Below are positions 35,876 through 45,110 of a DNA stretch of 64,000 nucleotides, in pieces. Below the pieces are notes generated by a model, which ran no database searches, was not told where the DNA came from, and was given only the letters and a program-made list of their open reading frames with translations. The DNA comes from Alkalicoccobacillus gibsonii (GTDB lineage Bacteria; Bacillota; Bacilli; Bacillales; Bacillaceae_D). The stretch's first letter is position 1; each line of letters begins with the position of its first letter. The DNA is taken from assembly GCF_016798245.1 (NCBI RefSeq), contig NZ_JAEUZA010000005.1, forward strand, positions 62,001-126,000, written 5' to 3'. The position numbers were made by a program, and so were the translations under genes.

Positions 35876-35881
35876 TATACT
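35876..35881 (+). promoter_or_regulatory. -10 element of the module 2 transporter promoter
   Basis: TATACT with no good -35 at 17 bases (TGGGAG), as expected for an activator-dependent promoter. Confidence 0.5.
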
Positions 35882-35910
35882 ACAAATAGAGAATATGAGG
35901 AGGCGCAATT

Positions 35911-36690
35911 ATGTCGATCTTAAACGTAACAAATCTATCAAAAACATATTACCCGCAGAAAGAAGGGGTCTCTTATCAGGCGTTAAAGCACGTGAATCTT
36001 ACTGTGGAAAAAGGTGAGTTCACAGCAATCATGGGACCCTCTGGAAGTGGAAAAACGACACTACTTAATCTATTAGCAACAATTGATGAACCATCATCAG
36101 GTGAGATTTTAATTAATGGAACCAATCCAGCCAACTTAAAGAATGCCAAACTTTCATTGTTTAGAAGAAGAGAGCTTGGATTTGTGTTCCAAGACTTTAA
36201 TTTAATCGATACGTTAACCGTAAGAGAAAATATCTTACTTCCTCTTGCATTAGAAAAAATATCAATAAAGGAAATGGAAAGAAGGCTTGAAAATCTCGCT
36301 GACATATTAGGTATTTCAGATATTTTATCTAAACGGACATTCGAGCTTTCAGGTGGACAACAGCAACGTACATCGTGTGCAAGAGCCATAATTCATAATC
36401 CTTCGATCATTTTAGCTGATGAACCGACGGGGAACCTCGATTCAAAGTCTGCAAGACAAGTAATGAACACCCTTGCTTCTCTTAATCAAGATAAAGAGGC
36501 AACCATCCTCATGGTCACTCATGACCCAACAGCAGCAAGCTTCTGTAAGCGAGTGATCTTCATCAAAGATGGGCAACCCTTCTCTGAGATTTATAAAGGG
36601 GCAAACCAAGAAGACTTCTTCCAACGCATCCTAGATACACTTAGACTTTTGGGAGGAGATTTTCATGAAAATCAGCACTCTCGCCCGTAG
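35911..36690 (+). CDS. BceA-type ABC transporter ATPase (module 2)
   Basis: 259 residues. Walker A GPSGSGKTT is near 41, signature LSGGQQQRTSCARAI near 149, and Walker B IILADEPTGNLDS near 170. The tail IYKGANQEDFFQRILDTLRLLGG parallels module 1 ATPase. ATG at 35911 has GAGGAGGCGCAATT in front. It overlaps the permease gene by 26 bases. Together they should form a type VII, non-exporting target-protection transporter for a peptide antibiotic. Confidence 0.92.
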   Translation: MSILNVTNLSKTYYPQKEGVSYQALKHVNLTVEKGEFTAIMGPSGSGKTTLLNLLATIDEPSSGEILINGTNPANLKNAKLSLFRRRELGFVFQDFNLIDTLTVRENILLPLALEKISIKEMERRLENLADILGISDILSKRTFELSGGQQQRTSCARAIIHNPSIILADEPTGNLDSKSARQVMNTLASLNQDKEATILMVTHDPTAASFCKRVIFIKDGQPFSEIYKGANQEDFFQRILDTLRLLGGDFHENQHSRP

Positions 36691-38596
36691 AAATGTAATA
36701 GGACATCTTCAGCGTTATCTTGCATACTTCTTAAGTTGTTCCTTTGCAGTGACCATTTATTTTGCTTATGCCACTTTTACACTCCACCCGGAAGTTGTAA
36801 ATGGTTCGATCCCTGCTGCAGACATTGTTCGGATAGGAATGATTGCTGCTCAATTAATAATTGTTGTCTTTTCTATCTTTTTTATAGCGTATTCCAATTC
36901 AGCTTTTCTTCAAGTAAGAGAAAAAGAATTTGGTTTATTGTCTTTATTCGGTATGACAAACAACCAACTACGAAAACTCATTTATTTGGAACAAACAATT
37001 CTTTCTCTTGCTGCGATTGGTGCAGGAATCGGATTTGGACTGTTATTTTCAAAGCTATTTTTAATGCTGATGAATTTTCTTCTAGCTGTGGAAACACCGA
37101 TGCAATTTCAGATTATCCCCCGCGCTTTTATTGAAACAGGGCTATTGTTTTTAATTTTATTTCAGGCACTAACCCTCTTTGGTCTGTTTCGCTTAAAAAA
37201 TCGACGCATTATTGATCTAATTCGTGCAAAGAAGAAACCAAAGCCGATGCCACTCGCTTCAAAGTGGTTAACAGTTCTGTCTATTACGACCTTAGCTCTA
37301 GGCTACACCCTTGCGGCAACGGCTAACTTGTTTAGTGCATTCTTCTTAGTCATACCTATTGTTATCCTTGTAATGATAGGAACCTATTTCTTGTTCACGC
37401 AAGGGATGCTGTCTTTATTCAAACGCCTATATGCAAATAAAAACAACTTATTTCGAGGCACTACTTTACTTACACGGACAAACATTCTGTTCCGCTTAAA
37501 AGATCATGCCAGGATGCTGTTTCTCACATCGATCATTAGTGCAGTTCTTTTAACAGCAGGCGGGACTGTATTCATGTTCTTTCAAACCTTTATCGACCAA
37601 GGGACAAAAATCGTGCCGCAAGCGATTGCTTGGGTTGAAGAGGATGCTACTCAGTATCAAGTGATTCACCCTTCAGCGGTTGAAGAGACAATCGCTTCAT
37701 CTAATCAAGAAGTTGAATACACGGTTAATACATTAGCATTACCTGGCCAAATGTCACTACCTGTCCCATATTCAAACTTAATTCAAGATACAGACGTTAT
37801 GATTGTTTCACAAAGTGAATTTAACAGGGTAGCTCAGCAGAAAGGGTTAGATACCATTTCACTTAACACAGATGAGATTCTCTTAAATACGCCATTCTCA
37901 ACTATGGCTACAGTTCATGATGATGACCGAACAGAAACTATTCATGTAAAAGATCAAGAACTGTCTGTCCACATCGTTTCGGAGATTTTTGGAGAAGCTC
38001 TTTTCTCTTCAGCAGGACCAGCTAGCTCTATCATTGTTGTACGAGACTCTGTTTATGAAACACTTGCAGCTTCATTTAATGAATCTGAGATGCTGCGGTT
38101 AATGGGCTATGAGCTAGAGAACTGGAAGGATGCAGTAGACGTATCGAATGAAATTAAAGAACAAGTTAACCCAGCGTTTGCTTATTCATTACAAACAAGG
38201 GCTCCTGAGTATCAAATGCTTATTCAAGCATCTGCTCTGACCATTTTTATTGGGGTATTCATTAGCTTACTCTTCTTTATCGTTCAAGGGAGTATGATCT
38301 ACCTTAAATTATTCACGGAAATTGAGGACACAAAGCAACAGCTTCGTTCCCTGCACCGGATTGGTATTACGAAAGAAGAATCAGCGCGCATCATTAATCG
38401 CCAGGTTCAGTTTTTGTTTTTTGTTCCATTTGTTGTTGGATCGATCCATGCAGCTTTTGCTTATGCCATGCTTGGGAGCATTCTTTCCATCCAGCTTTGG
38501 GGAAGTGGAGTGCTTGTGATAAGTATCTACTTTGTCTTCCAAGTATTTTATTACCTACTAACGAAATACGTTTACCAACGGGCTGTTTTAGCTTAG
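36665..38596 (+). CDS. BceB-type peptide-detoxification permease (module 2)
   Basis: 643 residues with ten predicted helices and a large external domain at about 310-510, the topology of BceB/PsdB/YxdM. The N-terminal part with FALYSNSAFL-type segment (FIAYSNSAFLQVREKEFGLLSLFGMT) is the FtsX signature. ATG at 36665 has GGGAGGAGATTTTC upstream. It differs substantially from the module 1 permease in the external domain, so the two modules probably see different peptides. The gene ends at a strong bidirectional terminator. Confidence 0.9.
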   Translation: MKISTLARRNVIGHLQRYLAYFLSCSFAVTIYFAYATFTLHPEVVNGSIPAADIVRIGMIAAQLIIVVFSIFFIAYSNSAFLQVREKEFGLLSLFGMTNNQLRKLIYLEQTILSLAAIGAGIGFGLLFSKLFLMLMNFLLAVETPMQFQIIPRAFIETGLLFLILFQALTLFGLFRLKNRRIIDLIRAKKKPKPMPLASKWLTVLSITTLALGYTLAATANLFSAFFLVIPIVILVMIGTYFLFTQGMLSLFKRLYANKNNLFRGTTLLTRTNILFRLKDHARMLFLTSIISAVLLTAGGTVFMFFQTFIDQGTKIVPQAIAWVEEDATQYQVIHPSAVEETIASSNQEVEYTVNTLALPGQMSLPVPYSNLIQDTDVMIVSQSEFNRVAQQKGLDTISLNTDEILLNTPFSTMATVHDDDRTETIHVKDQELSVHIVSEIFGEALFSSAGPASSIIVVRDSVYETLAASFNESEMLRLMGYELENWKDAVDVSNEIKEQVNPAFAYSLQTRAPEYQMLIQASALTIFIGVFISLLFFIVQGSMIYLKLFTEIEDTKQQLRSLHRIGITKEESARIINRQVQFLFFVPFVVGSIHAAFAYAMLGSILSIQLWGSGVLVISIYFVFQVFYYLLTKYVYQRAVLA

Positions 38597-38601
38597 TAAA
38601 T

Positions 38602-38646
38602 AAAAAAAGGAGAATCCTCGGCCAACCTCGGATTCTCCTTTTTTTA
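38602..38646. terminator. Bidirectional terminator between bceB2 and glutaminase
   Basis: AAAAAAAGGAGAATCC and GGATTCTCCTTTTTTT form a perfect stem with A and T tracts on both sides, serving both convergent genes. Confidence 0.9.
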
Positions 38647-39594
38647 TTTAGTTTCATCTTTACTAAAGATGCTCAGCTTCCATTTATCTGAGATCTTCTT
38701 CAACATACGAATACCTGCGATGCTATTACTGTATTTATTTAAGTCTGGTCCCATGACGCCTATTCCGAGTTTACCCGGTATAGCGGCTACGATGCTCCCT
38801 GATACGCCGCTTTTGGCTGGGATTCCAACCTCTAATGCAAATGAGCCTGACTGATCATACATGCCACATGTGGTCATAAATGCCTTTAATGTTGTTACTA
38901 CATCAGGTGGTATTAATTCTTTTCCCGAATGCACACAGATTCCATGATTAGCAATAACAGCAGCCATGTTTGATAGCTCTTCGATGGTCACTTCAATCGC
39001 AGTCATCTTCCAATAAACAGGGAGCGTATCTTCAAACTCGCCCTCAATAAATCCATTATGTCGATTATAGTAAAAGAGCGCGCGATTTAAGTCCTGATCC
39101 TCTGCCTTGTACACTTCTTCGTTGTAAGATAAGTCAGGGTTACCAGTCATTTTTCTGGCTAGAGATAAGATACGCTCTATCTTTTCATCTGCATCCTTGC
39201 CTTTCATTAAGCCACACATGACGATCGCGCCTGAATTCACTAACGGATTCAGCGGCTTCTCCTTCTCCTGCATCTCCATTTGGATTAGGGAGTGATAGAC
39301 GTTACCCGTTGGTGCTTTCCCTGTATACTTAAACACTTCCTCACTCCCATGATCCATTAAAGCAATTGCTAATGGAAAAAGCTTGGCAATACTTTGCAAG
39401 GAAAAACGACCTTCATAATCTCCAGCACGCACCGTTGTTCCATTAGTTGAGGTTAATGACACCGTGACTGCTCCGTGATCATTATTATCTACTGCTTCAA
39501 TATAATCAGGAATCTCACCACGTCTAGCCAGCTGTTTTTCTTCTTCAATAATCTTCTCTAAGTATTCTAGGATTTCTTCTTGCATATTTTCCAT
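38644..39594 (-). CDS. glsA: Glutaminase A
   Basis: 316-residue serine-dependent glutaminase that hydrolyses glutamine to glutamate and ammonia in the cytoplasm. The catalytic S-x-x-K is in FSLQSIAKLFPLAI near 65, with conserved PLNPLVNSGAIVMCGL near 112, and SGVSGSIVAAIPGKLGIGV near 260. ATG at 39594 (MENMQEE) has GGAGGAGGGTCGGAC upstream; the next ATG three codons later is also possible. It is a single gene ending at the convergent terminator. Confidence 0.93.
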   Translation of the reverse strand: MENMQEEILEYLEKIIEEEKQLARRGEIPDYIEAVDNNDHGAVTVSLTSTNGTTVRAGDYEGRFSLQSIAKLFPLAIALMDHGSEEVFKYTGKAPTGNVYHSLIQMEMQEKEKPLNPLVNSGAIVMCGLMKGKDADEKIERILSLARKMTGNPDLSYNEEVYKAEDQDLNRALFYYNRHNGFIEGEFEDTLPVYWKMTAIEVTIEELSNMAAVIANHGICVHSGKELIPPDVVTTLKAFMTTCGMYDQSGSFALEVGIPAKSGVSGSIVAAIPGKLGIGVMGPDLNKYSNSIAGIRMLKKISDKWKLSIFSKDETK

Positions 39595-39659
39595 GTCCGA
39601 CCCTCCTCCCCTCCCTATTCCCACTTTAGAGAAGGTTATGTATAAAATTCTTCATGAAT

Positions 39660-39701
39660 AAAAAAACGTGGAACTCACCACTTAAGGAAAGTCCCACGTT
39701 T
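39660..39701 (-). terminator. Terminator behind trhO
   Basis: AACGTGGGACT pairs with AGTTCCACGTT (one G.U) and is followed by seven T on the minus strand. Confidence 0.8.
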
Positions 39702-39708
39702 TCACGCG

Positions 39709-40689
39709 TTATGCGTTTACTTCTCTTTTCTCACCAATCGCTGCAAGTCTTGCATCGATCTCTGCTTCAGAAAGATTGTGTTCTTTATTAATATATAAGT
39801 TACGCGGGTGCACGCGACATTCTGGTGTGCATCCACGCATGTACTTATGTTCGTTTTCTTCAGAGGCGATAATTTGTTTATTACACTCTGGGTTTGCACA
39901 ATTTACATAACGCTCACATGGCTCACCGTCAAAATGATCACGCCCTACGACAACATGCTCTTTTTGATTAATTGGAACGGTTAAACGCTCATCAAACACG
40001 TAGCATTGTCCATCCCAAAGCTCCCCTTGAACCTCAGGGTCTTTCCCGTAGCTGACAATTCCTCCATGAAGCTGAGAAACATCCTCAAACCCTTCACGCT
40101 TTAACCAGCCAGAGAACTTTTCACAACGAATGCCTCCTGTGCAATACGTTAATAGCTTCTTACCTTCAAGCATCTCTTTATTGTTACGAACCCATTCTGG
40201 AAGTTCGCGGAATGTGCGAATGTCTGGCTTAATCGCACCACGGAAATGACCAATTTCATATTCGTAGTCATTTCGTGCATCTATGATCACTGTATTTTCA
40301 TCCTGCATTTGTTCAAAAAACTCTTTTGGAGCCAGGTAGTTACCTGTTTGCTCTTTAGGATTAATGTCGTCTTCTAGTGATAAGTTCACTAGCTCAGAAC
40401 GAGGGCGTACGTGCATTTTTTTAAATGCATGCTTGTCTGCTTCATCAATTTTAAATACCGTATCCTTAAATCGCTCATCTGCATGCATCGCTTCCATGTA
40501 CGCTTCTGTTTGTTCAATACTTCCAGATACTGTTCCATTAATACCCTCTGTTGCTACAAGAATTCTCCCTTTTAAGCCAAGCTCTTTACAGAAAGCAAGA
40601 TGCTCAGCAGAGAATGCCTCTGGGTCTTCAATTGTTACATATTGATAATAAAGTAATACTCGATACGACGTTTCGTTTGTTTCACTCAT
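39709..40689 (-). CDS. trhO: tRNA uridine(34) hydroxylase TrhO (rhodanese family, YbfQ)
   Basis: Catalyses oxygen-dependent hydroxylation of wobble uridine in certain tRNAs. The N-terminal alpha/beta domain contains [17 protein letters not shown]. The rhodanese domain, near 125-220, has the catalytic Cys in [19 protein letters not shown]. The C-terminal part carries a Cys-rich cluster [13 protein letters not shown]...CTPECR that may bind zinc. 326 residues, normal size. ATG at 40689 lies ten bases from AGGTGG; a TTG two codons earlier is too close to that site. Confidence 0.93.
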   Translation of the reverse strand: MSETNETSYRVLLYYQYVTIEDPEAFSAEHLAFCKELGLKGRILVATEGINGTVSGSIEQTEAYMEAMHADERFKDTVFKIDEADKHAFKKMHVRPRSELVNLSLEDDINPKEQTGNYLAPKEFFEQMQDENTVIIDARNDYEYEIGHFRGAIKPDIRTFRELPEWVRNNKEMLEGKKLLTYCTGGIRCEKFSGWLKREGFEDVSQLHGGIVSYGKDPEVQGELWDGQCYVFDERLTVPINQKEHVVVGRDHFDGEPCERYVNCANPECNKQIIASEENEHKYMRGCTPECRVHPRNLYINKEHNLSEAEIDARLAAIGEKREVNA

Positions 40690-40695
40690 GTTCAA

Positions 40696-40950
40696 TAAAC
40701 CACCTATTCATTTATATTTGCAGGATACAAATCTTAGGCTTGCCTATATGTGTAGGCTCTCTAATCTTAATTCCTTGACCGGCATTATTTTAACAGAAAT
40801 GAAGCCTAGAATCCAGAAGACTTTTAATGGAAGTCTACATTTTCACATAATAATCCTTCATTTTGGAGACGTTAGTAGGGGTGTTTATACGTTTTAAGTC
40901 CTTATCTGTGAGGAATAGATATAGGAACGATCATTTAGGGGGTAACAAAA
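40696..40950. other. Divergent intergenic region trhO-gldA
   Basis: About 250 bases, AT-rich, holding the outward-facing start regions of trhO and gldA. I see no convincing small gene, terminator or palindrome in it, and no promoter I would call with confidence. Confidence 0.5.
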
Positions 40951-42066
40951 GTGGAAAAAGTATTTATTAGTCCAAGCCGTTATGTACAAGGGAAAAATAT
41001 TTTAAAAGGTGGCGCAAGTAGCTACATACAGAAGTTAGGAAAACATGCTCTTCTCATTGCAGATGAATTTGTATGGGATATGGCAGGAAACCAATTAGTC
41101 GATACGCTTAAACAAGATGGAATTGAAGCCGAAAAAGTTACGTTTGGTGGAGAATCTTCACTTAATGAGATCGACCGCATCATCAAACTTGGTAAAGAAA
41201 GCTCAGTTGATGTGGTCATTGGATTAGGTGGAGGAAAAACACTTGATACCGCAAAAGGTGTAGCAGACAAGCTAGGGTATTCAGTGGTAATCATTCCAAC
41301 CACTGCTTCAACCGATGCACCGACATCTGGACTATCTGTGATCTACTCTGATGAAGGTGTATTTGAAACATACTCCTTCTACGATAAAAACCCAGATCTA
41401 GTCATTGTAGACTCAGCCGTTATCGCAGGTGCTCCACCACGTTTCTTAATATCTGGTATCGCTGATGCATTAGCTACTTGGGTTGAAGCTCGTGCCGTTA
41501 AGCAATCAAATGGACAAATTATGTCTGGTGGACAACCAACCATTGCTGGTCAAGCGATCGCAGAAAAAGCAGAAGAAGTTCTATTTGAATACAGTATTCA
41601 AGCTGTAGAAGCGAATAAGAATAAACTCGTTACGCCAGCGCTTGAAGCAGTTATTGAAGCAAACACACTTTTAAGTGGTCTTGGCTTTGAAACAGCTGGA
41701 CTTGCTGCGGCACATGCGATTCATAATGGATTTACAGCCATCCACGGTGATATTCACAACCTGACTCATGGTGAAAAAGTTGCTTATGGAACAATCGCTC
41801 AGCTTGTCCTTGAAAACAAACCATTAGACGAGCTAGATCGTTATCTAGAACTTTATGTTCAGTTAGGCTTGCCTGTAACACTTGAGGAAATTCATCTACA
41901 TGATGCATCAGATGAAGACTTACTGAAAATTGCCGAACTGGCGACACAAGAAGGAGAAACCATTCACAACCTTCCACAAAAGGTTACTGCAGATGACGTG
42001 GTTCAAGCCATTAAGGCAGTAGATGTGTATGCGAAGAGCTTTAAAGAGCGTTACGGATTTGATTGA
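40951..42066 (+). CDS. gldA: Glycerol dehydrogenase, iron/zinc alcohol dehydrogenase family
   Basis: NAD-dependent enzyme that oxidises glycerol to dihydroxyacetone, 371 residues. The nucleotide-binding region has [22 protein letters not shown] near 90-112 and [21 protein letters not shown] near 120-140. Metal ligands appear as Asp in [14 protein letters not shown] and the His residues in [32 protein letters not shown] at 40951 with AGGGGG eight bases upstream is the start. It is not linked to the glp cluster, and its regulation is not visible. Confidence 0.93.
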   Translation: MEKVFISPSRYVQGKNILKGGASSYIQKLGKHALLIADEFVWDMAGNQLVDTLKQDGIEAEKVTFGGESSLNEIDRIIKLGKESSVDVVIGLGGGKTLDTAKGVADKLGYSVVIIPTTASTDAPTSGLSVIYSDEGVFETYSFYDKNPDLVIVDSAVIAGAPPRFLISGIADALATWVEARAVKQSNGQIMSGGQPTIAGQAIAEKAEEVLFEYSIQAVEANKNKLVTPALEAVIEANTLLSGLGFETAGLAAAHAIHNGFTAIHGDIHNLTHGEKVAYGTIAQLVLENKPLDELDRYLELYVQLGLPVTLEEIHLHDASDEDLLKIAELATQEGETIHNLPQKVTADDVVQAIKAVDVYAKSFKERYGFD

Positions 42067-42081
42067 TTAGTCCTTTTATAG

Positions 42082-42117
42082 ACAGGCAGTTCCAAATTGG
42101 AGCTGCTTGTTTTTTTA
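42082..42117 (+). terminator. Terminator of gldA
   Basis: CAGGCAGTTCCA pairs with TGGAGCTGCTTG and is followed by seven T. Confidence 0.85.
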
Positions 42118-42147
42118 TATTATTTTCCTGAAAAAGGTAGACTCAAG

Positions 42148-42184
42148 GTTATATCTGTTATACGATAAGTATAACAGATATAAC
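42148..42184 (+). promoter_or_regulatory. Perfect 16-bp inverted repeat before the CPBP gene
   Basis: GTTATATCTGTTATAC, five bases, GTATAACAGATATAAC. It ends 15 bases before the start codon and overlaps the ribosome-site region. No T tract follows, so an operator for an unlinked regulator is more likely than a terminator. Confidence 0.6.
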
Positions 42185-42199
42185 AAAGGGGCTGAAAAC

Positions 42200-42994
42200 A
42201 TGCAAAACAAAAGAAGGGCTTGGCGCTCATTCTTATTTTTCTTGCTAATCGGAATAGCAGCGGTCTTATTCTTATTTCCAATAATCCTTGAACAAGTAGA
42301 TGCTCAAATAGACGAACTTGGAATCACTGTTGGTCTTCCAATTGAGTTTTTAGCGGCATTGTCATTGGTTAATCCCCTACTTTTTATTATAATCGGACTA
42401 ACAATTGGTCATTTCCTAGCTGAAAAGACAGGTTTTACGTCGTTGGTTTATGAAAGAGATCGATACGGAAAGCCCTTTTTTAGTCGTTTTAAAGCAATTC
42501 TTCCATCATCAATTGGGTATGGTGTTTTAACAGGGGTGATTATTCTCATTGCTGATTATTTGTTCCTGCCTTACATTTCAAAGCAATTAGACGGTTTAGC
42601 GGAGGAAGCCACTTTTTCAGTACTCGATCTTGGCACAAGGCTTTTATATGGTGGTGTCGCAGAAGAACTTATGCTTCGCTTTGGAGTCATGACTCTTCTT
42701 GTATTCCTCATGTGGAAGATCTTTCAACGGCGTGCTCCAAATCCAGGCCCAGCCATTGTTTGGACAGGAATTATTCTTTCCGCTCTGCTCTTTGGACTAG
42801 GTCACTACGGTGCAACGGCTGCAATAACTGAGATGACTCCGGTTGTCTTTCTTCGAATGATCTTTTTAAATGGGTTTGGAGGTCTTATCTTTGGGTGGCT
42901 TTATTGGCGTAAAGGTCTTGAAGCAGCAATGATCGCTCATATGTTTACTCACATCGTGTTTATTCTCGTATCGCTGCTACGTTCATTTATCTAA
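42200..42994 (+). CDS. CPBP-family intramembrane metalloprotease (CAAX protease-like)
   Basis: 264-residue membrane protein with about seven helices. Family motifs are present: GGVAEELMLRFGVM (EExxxR) near 150, FGLGHYGATA (FxxxH) near 205, and HMFTHIVF near 250. ATG at 42200 has AAAGGGGCTGAAAAC in front; the frame is open to 42107 but without a site. Relatives act on prenylated or peptide substrates or in bacteriocin immunity (Abi proteins). No bacteriocin gene is adjacent, so the role is unknown. A striking inverted repeat lies in front. Confidence 0.85.
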   Translation: MQNKRRAWRSFLFFLLIGIAAVLFLFPIILEQVDAQIDELGITVGLPIEFLAALSLVNPLLFIIIGLTIGHFLAEKTGFTSLVYERDRYGKPFFSRFKAILPSSIGYGVLTGVIILIADYLFLPYISKQLDGLAEEATFSVLDLGTRLLYGGVAEELMLRFGVMTLLVFLMWKIFQRRAPNPGPAIVWTGIILSALLFGLGHYGATAAITEMTPVVFLRMIFLNGFGGLIFGWLYWRKGLEAAMIAHMFTHIVFILVSLLRSFI

Positions 42995-43000
42995 CTACAC

Positions 43001-43033
43001 AAAAAAAGCAGCTCAATGAGAAGCTGCTTTTTC
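43001..43033. terminator. Bidirectional terminator
   Basis: AAAAAAGCAGCT...AGCTGCTTTTTC lies between the convergent CPBP and pentapeptide-like genes. Confidence 0.85.
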
Positions 43034-43036
43034 TTA

Positions 43037-43306
43037 TTATAATTCACGAGCCATATCAATTAACGGTGCTTTATTTTCATAATAGTTAGTCAATAAATCC
43101 TGCACGTCGATTCCATTGATTGTTAGTCCTTGAATATCACAATTTTCGATCGCCACATTATTTAATCGACAATTTTCAAATACAACGTCATGAATGTCTC
43201 TTTCTTTCACCTTCGTTTGTGACCATTCTGCTGTTTGCAGTTTCTGATCACATATAAACCCTGAAAACGATACTAGGTCTCTCTGTCCTTTTGGATGGTT
43301 CATCAT
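43037..43306 (-). CDS. Small pentapeptide-repeat-like protein
   Basis: 89 residues. The central part VVFENCRLNNVAIENCDIQGLTINGIDVQDL has the alternating small/large pattern of a short right-handed beta helix of the pentapeptide type, too short to be a DNA-mimic gyrase protector. ATG at 43306 has GAGG seven bases upstream; in-frame alternatives at 43309 and 43303 exist. Monocistronic. I do not recognise a specific family. Confidence 0.65.
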   Translation of the reverse strand: MMNHPKGQRDLVSFSGFICDQKLQTAEWSQTKVKERDIHDVVFENCRLNNVAIENCDIQGLTINGIDVQDLLTNYYENKAPLIDMAREL

Positions 43307-43377
43307 CAAAAGTCCTCCCCTGTTTATTTTCTGATTTTTCTAATAGTATACGCTTTTTAGGGTTGGACTGCAAAGAA

Positions 43378-43405
43378 AAAAATCCACCAGCTAGGATGGA
43401 TTTTC
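43378..43405 (-). terminator. Terminator overlapping the DCC gene end
   Basis: AAATCCA and TGGATTT form the outer stem and seven T follow on the minus strand. The stop codon lies inside the hairpin. Confidence 0.65.
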
Positions 43406-43759
43406 TTCCAATCGACCGAACCACTCATATCGATTCTCCGAGACAAACTGATATAACGGTACTCCAAGCTTATCTGCTAAAGGGAGAAACAAGATCCAGG
43501 CTAAAGGCATGGCTAACGGTAGATTCAGAAGGATCTTTCTAACCGTATAGAAGCCAGCCTTGATCTCATTAGTAGACGTGATCATGTGAATTTCATCATA
43601 AAGGTTTCGATTACGTAAGAACCGGTAATTCGTTTGATGGATCTTCTGTACGGGAAGCCATTCTAATCGGTGAAACCAATCTAACTTCACGATAATGGAC
43701 TTGATGGATTGACATAATGGACATGATGCATCGTAGAAAATAAGATGTTTTTTGCTCAT
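43391..43759 (-). CDS. DCC-family thiol-disulfide protein (DUF393)
   Basis: 122 residues. The N-terminal FYDASCPLCQSIKSII holds the CxxC of the DCC family, named for its DxxCxxC motif, a thioredoxin-like fold of unknown redox role. A hydrophobic region near 75-100 is usual for these proteins. ATG at 43759 follows GAGGAAGCA. It is ten bases behind the histidine phosphatase gene, so the two probably form an operon. Confidence 0.8.
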   Translation of the reverse strand: MSKKHLIFYDASCPLCQSIKSIIVKLDWFHRLEWLPVQKIHQTNYRFLRNRNLYDEIHMITSTNEIKAGFYTVRKILLNLPLAMPLAWILFLPLADKLGVPLYQFVSENRYEWFGRLEENPS

Positions 43760-43769
43760 TGCTTCCTCC

Positions 43770-44318
43770 TCACGAGTTCCATAGCCTTGTCATGGATAAT
43801 GATTCATCAGATCCAGCTGTAATTAAATACACATCTGGATTACTTAATTGCTTCCATTCTCTAAACCCAAATCTTGAATCAACATAATGAAGGAGCAATG
43901 AGAGTAGATTTCCATGTGAGACAAGGGCAATTCCTTGCGAAGAATCATCGTCTAATAACTCTTTTAACACCGTAACAATCCGGTCCTGAGCCACCTGACT
44001 GGACTCTCCCTCTCCGACCACTTGCTTCATATCAGTGAAAGATGCTTCTAATTTATCTAACCAATCATCTAACGGCTGCTTACTCAGCACCCGCTCCGTT
44101 AGTCGTTCATCAAGCGTTAATTCTAAACGTTCTTGATCACAAAAAGGCTTAATCGACTCCACTGCACGTGTATAAGGGCTTGTTATCACTCGATCAATCT
44201 CTTCCTGTGTAAGAAATTCCGCTAGCTCCAGTGCCTGTTGCTTCCCTTTTTCCGTTAAAGGTGCAGTTGGCTCCTGTCCGCTCGCTTCACAGTGACGAAT
44301 TAAATAAATAGATTTCAT
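43770..44318 (-). CDS. Histidine phosphatase family protein
   Basis: 182 residues. The phospho-acceptor His is in YLIRHCEASG near residue 9 (RHC instead of the common RHG), with the second Arg and Glu in TSPYTRAVESIKP and the second His in ALVSHGNLLSLLL near 140. It is similar in size to phosphoglycerate-mutase-like phosphatases such as YhfR/PhoE of Bacillus; the substrate is unknown. ATG at 44318 has GAGGGAGTGAGCGC in front. Confidence 0.85.
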   Translation of the reverse strand: MKSIYLIRHCEASGQEPTAPLTEKGKQQALELAEFLTQEEIDRVITSPYTRAVESIKPFCDQERLELTLDERLTERVLSKQPLDDWLDKLEASFTDMKQVVGEGESSQVAQDRIVTVLKELLDDDSSQGIALVSHGNLLSLLLHYVDSRFGFREWKQLSNPDVYLITAGSDESLSMTRLWNS

Positions 44319-44396
44319 GCGCTCACTCCCTCATAATGAACATATACTTTACTTTACCATCTCTATTCGTTCTCAAACATAAAAAGGAGAGATTGC

Positions 44397-44813
44397 ATGT
44401 ACAAGCTAAAAACAAAGGAAACCGATCAAAGTGTCATTGAATTTATAGAGCAGATTGAACATCCCAAAAAGCGCGAAGATGCGTACAAGCTCTTAGATCT
44501 ATTTTCAGAAACGAGCGGGTACACAGCCAAAATGTGGGGTCCCTCCATCATAGGGTTTGGTCGCTATCACTACCGCTATGAATCTGGACACGAAGGTGAC
44601 GCCCCACTCGTTGGTTTCTCACCTCGCAAAGCAAAGATTGGTCTCTACTTTGCAACAGGTGATACAGAACGCGACAAGCTGCTTGAAGTATTCGGGAAGC
44701 ACACGACAGGAAAAGCGTGCGTGTACATTAACAAGCTTGCTGATGTGGATGAAGACGTATTACGTAAACTGATTACGCAGTCCATTGAGTTTTTGCAGGA
44801 GCAGTATGGTTAA
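44397..44813 (+). CDS. DUF1801-domain protein
   Basis: 138 residues of the YdhG-like DUF1801 type: AKMWGPSIIGFGRYHYRY followed by GFSPRKAKIGLYFATG and ACVYINKLADVDEDVLRKLI. The fold resembles YjbR/YdhG proteins. Biochemical function is unknown. ATG at 44397 has AAAAAGGAGAGATTGC upstream. It diverges from the phosphatase gene. Confidence 0.82.
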   Translation: MYKLKTKETDQSVIEFIEQIEHPKKREDAYKLLDLFSETSGYTAKMWGPSIIGFGRYHYRYESGHEGDAPLVGFSPRKAKIGLYFATGDTERDKLLEVFGKHTTGKACVYINKLADVDEDVLRKLITQSIEFLQEQYG

Positions 44814-44822
44814 TAAATGCTC

Positions 44823-45053
44823 TTAACCCGGCCTATATACTAAGTCAGTATCTACATCCATGACAACGTCAGAATCCAAGTCTCCTTCGTCCAACCGATC
44901 AAATCGATACAACCGACAAAACAAATCGGGAAAATGCTCCATTTCATAGGTCATCGTCATGGCGTGTCTGTACATTTCTCTTACTTTTTTAACAGGATAT
45001 GATCTTCCCGAGATAAAAATATCCTCCGCATATCCATCAATCCGTATAATCAA
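44823..45053 (-). CDS. Small acidic hypothetical protein
   Basis: 76 residues, acidic, no membrane segment: IRIDGYAEDIFISGRSYPVKKVREMYRHAMTM and a C-terminal Asp-rich tail. The only possible start in frame is TTG at 45053 and the ribosome site is weak. It fills an otherwise empty stretch and follows the acetyltransferase gene on the same strand, so I keep it. The family is not recognised. Confidence 0.5.
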   Translation of the reverse strand: MIIRIDGYAEDIFISGRSYPVKKVREMYRHAMTMTYEMEHFPDLFCRLYRFDRLDEGDLDSDVVMDVDTDLVYRPG

Positions 45054-45110
45054 CTCATCACAGCTGAGCGCTAGTCAGCTACATATAGCTTTAATTTTTG
45101 TTCCTCTTGA

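Noticed and set aside
35826-35911. Search for a third micropeptide in front of the module 2 ATPase gene
   Set aside because: The 84-base gap holds only ATG-GGA-GCA-GGA-TAA as a frame; nothing resembles the GxLGIK peptides.
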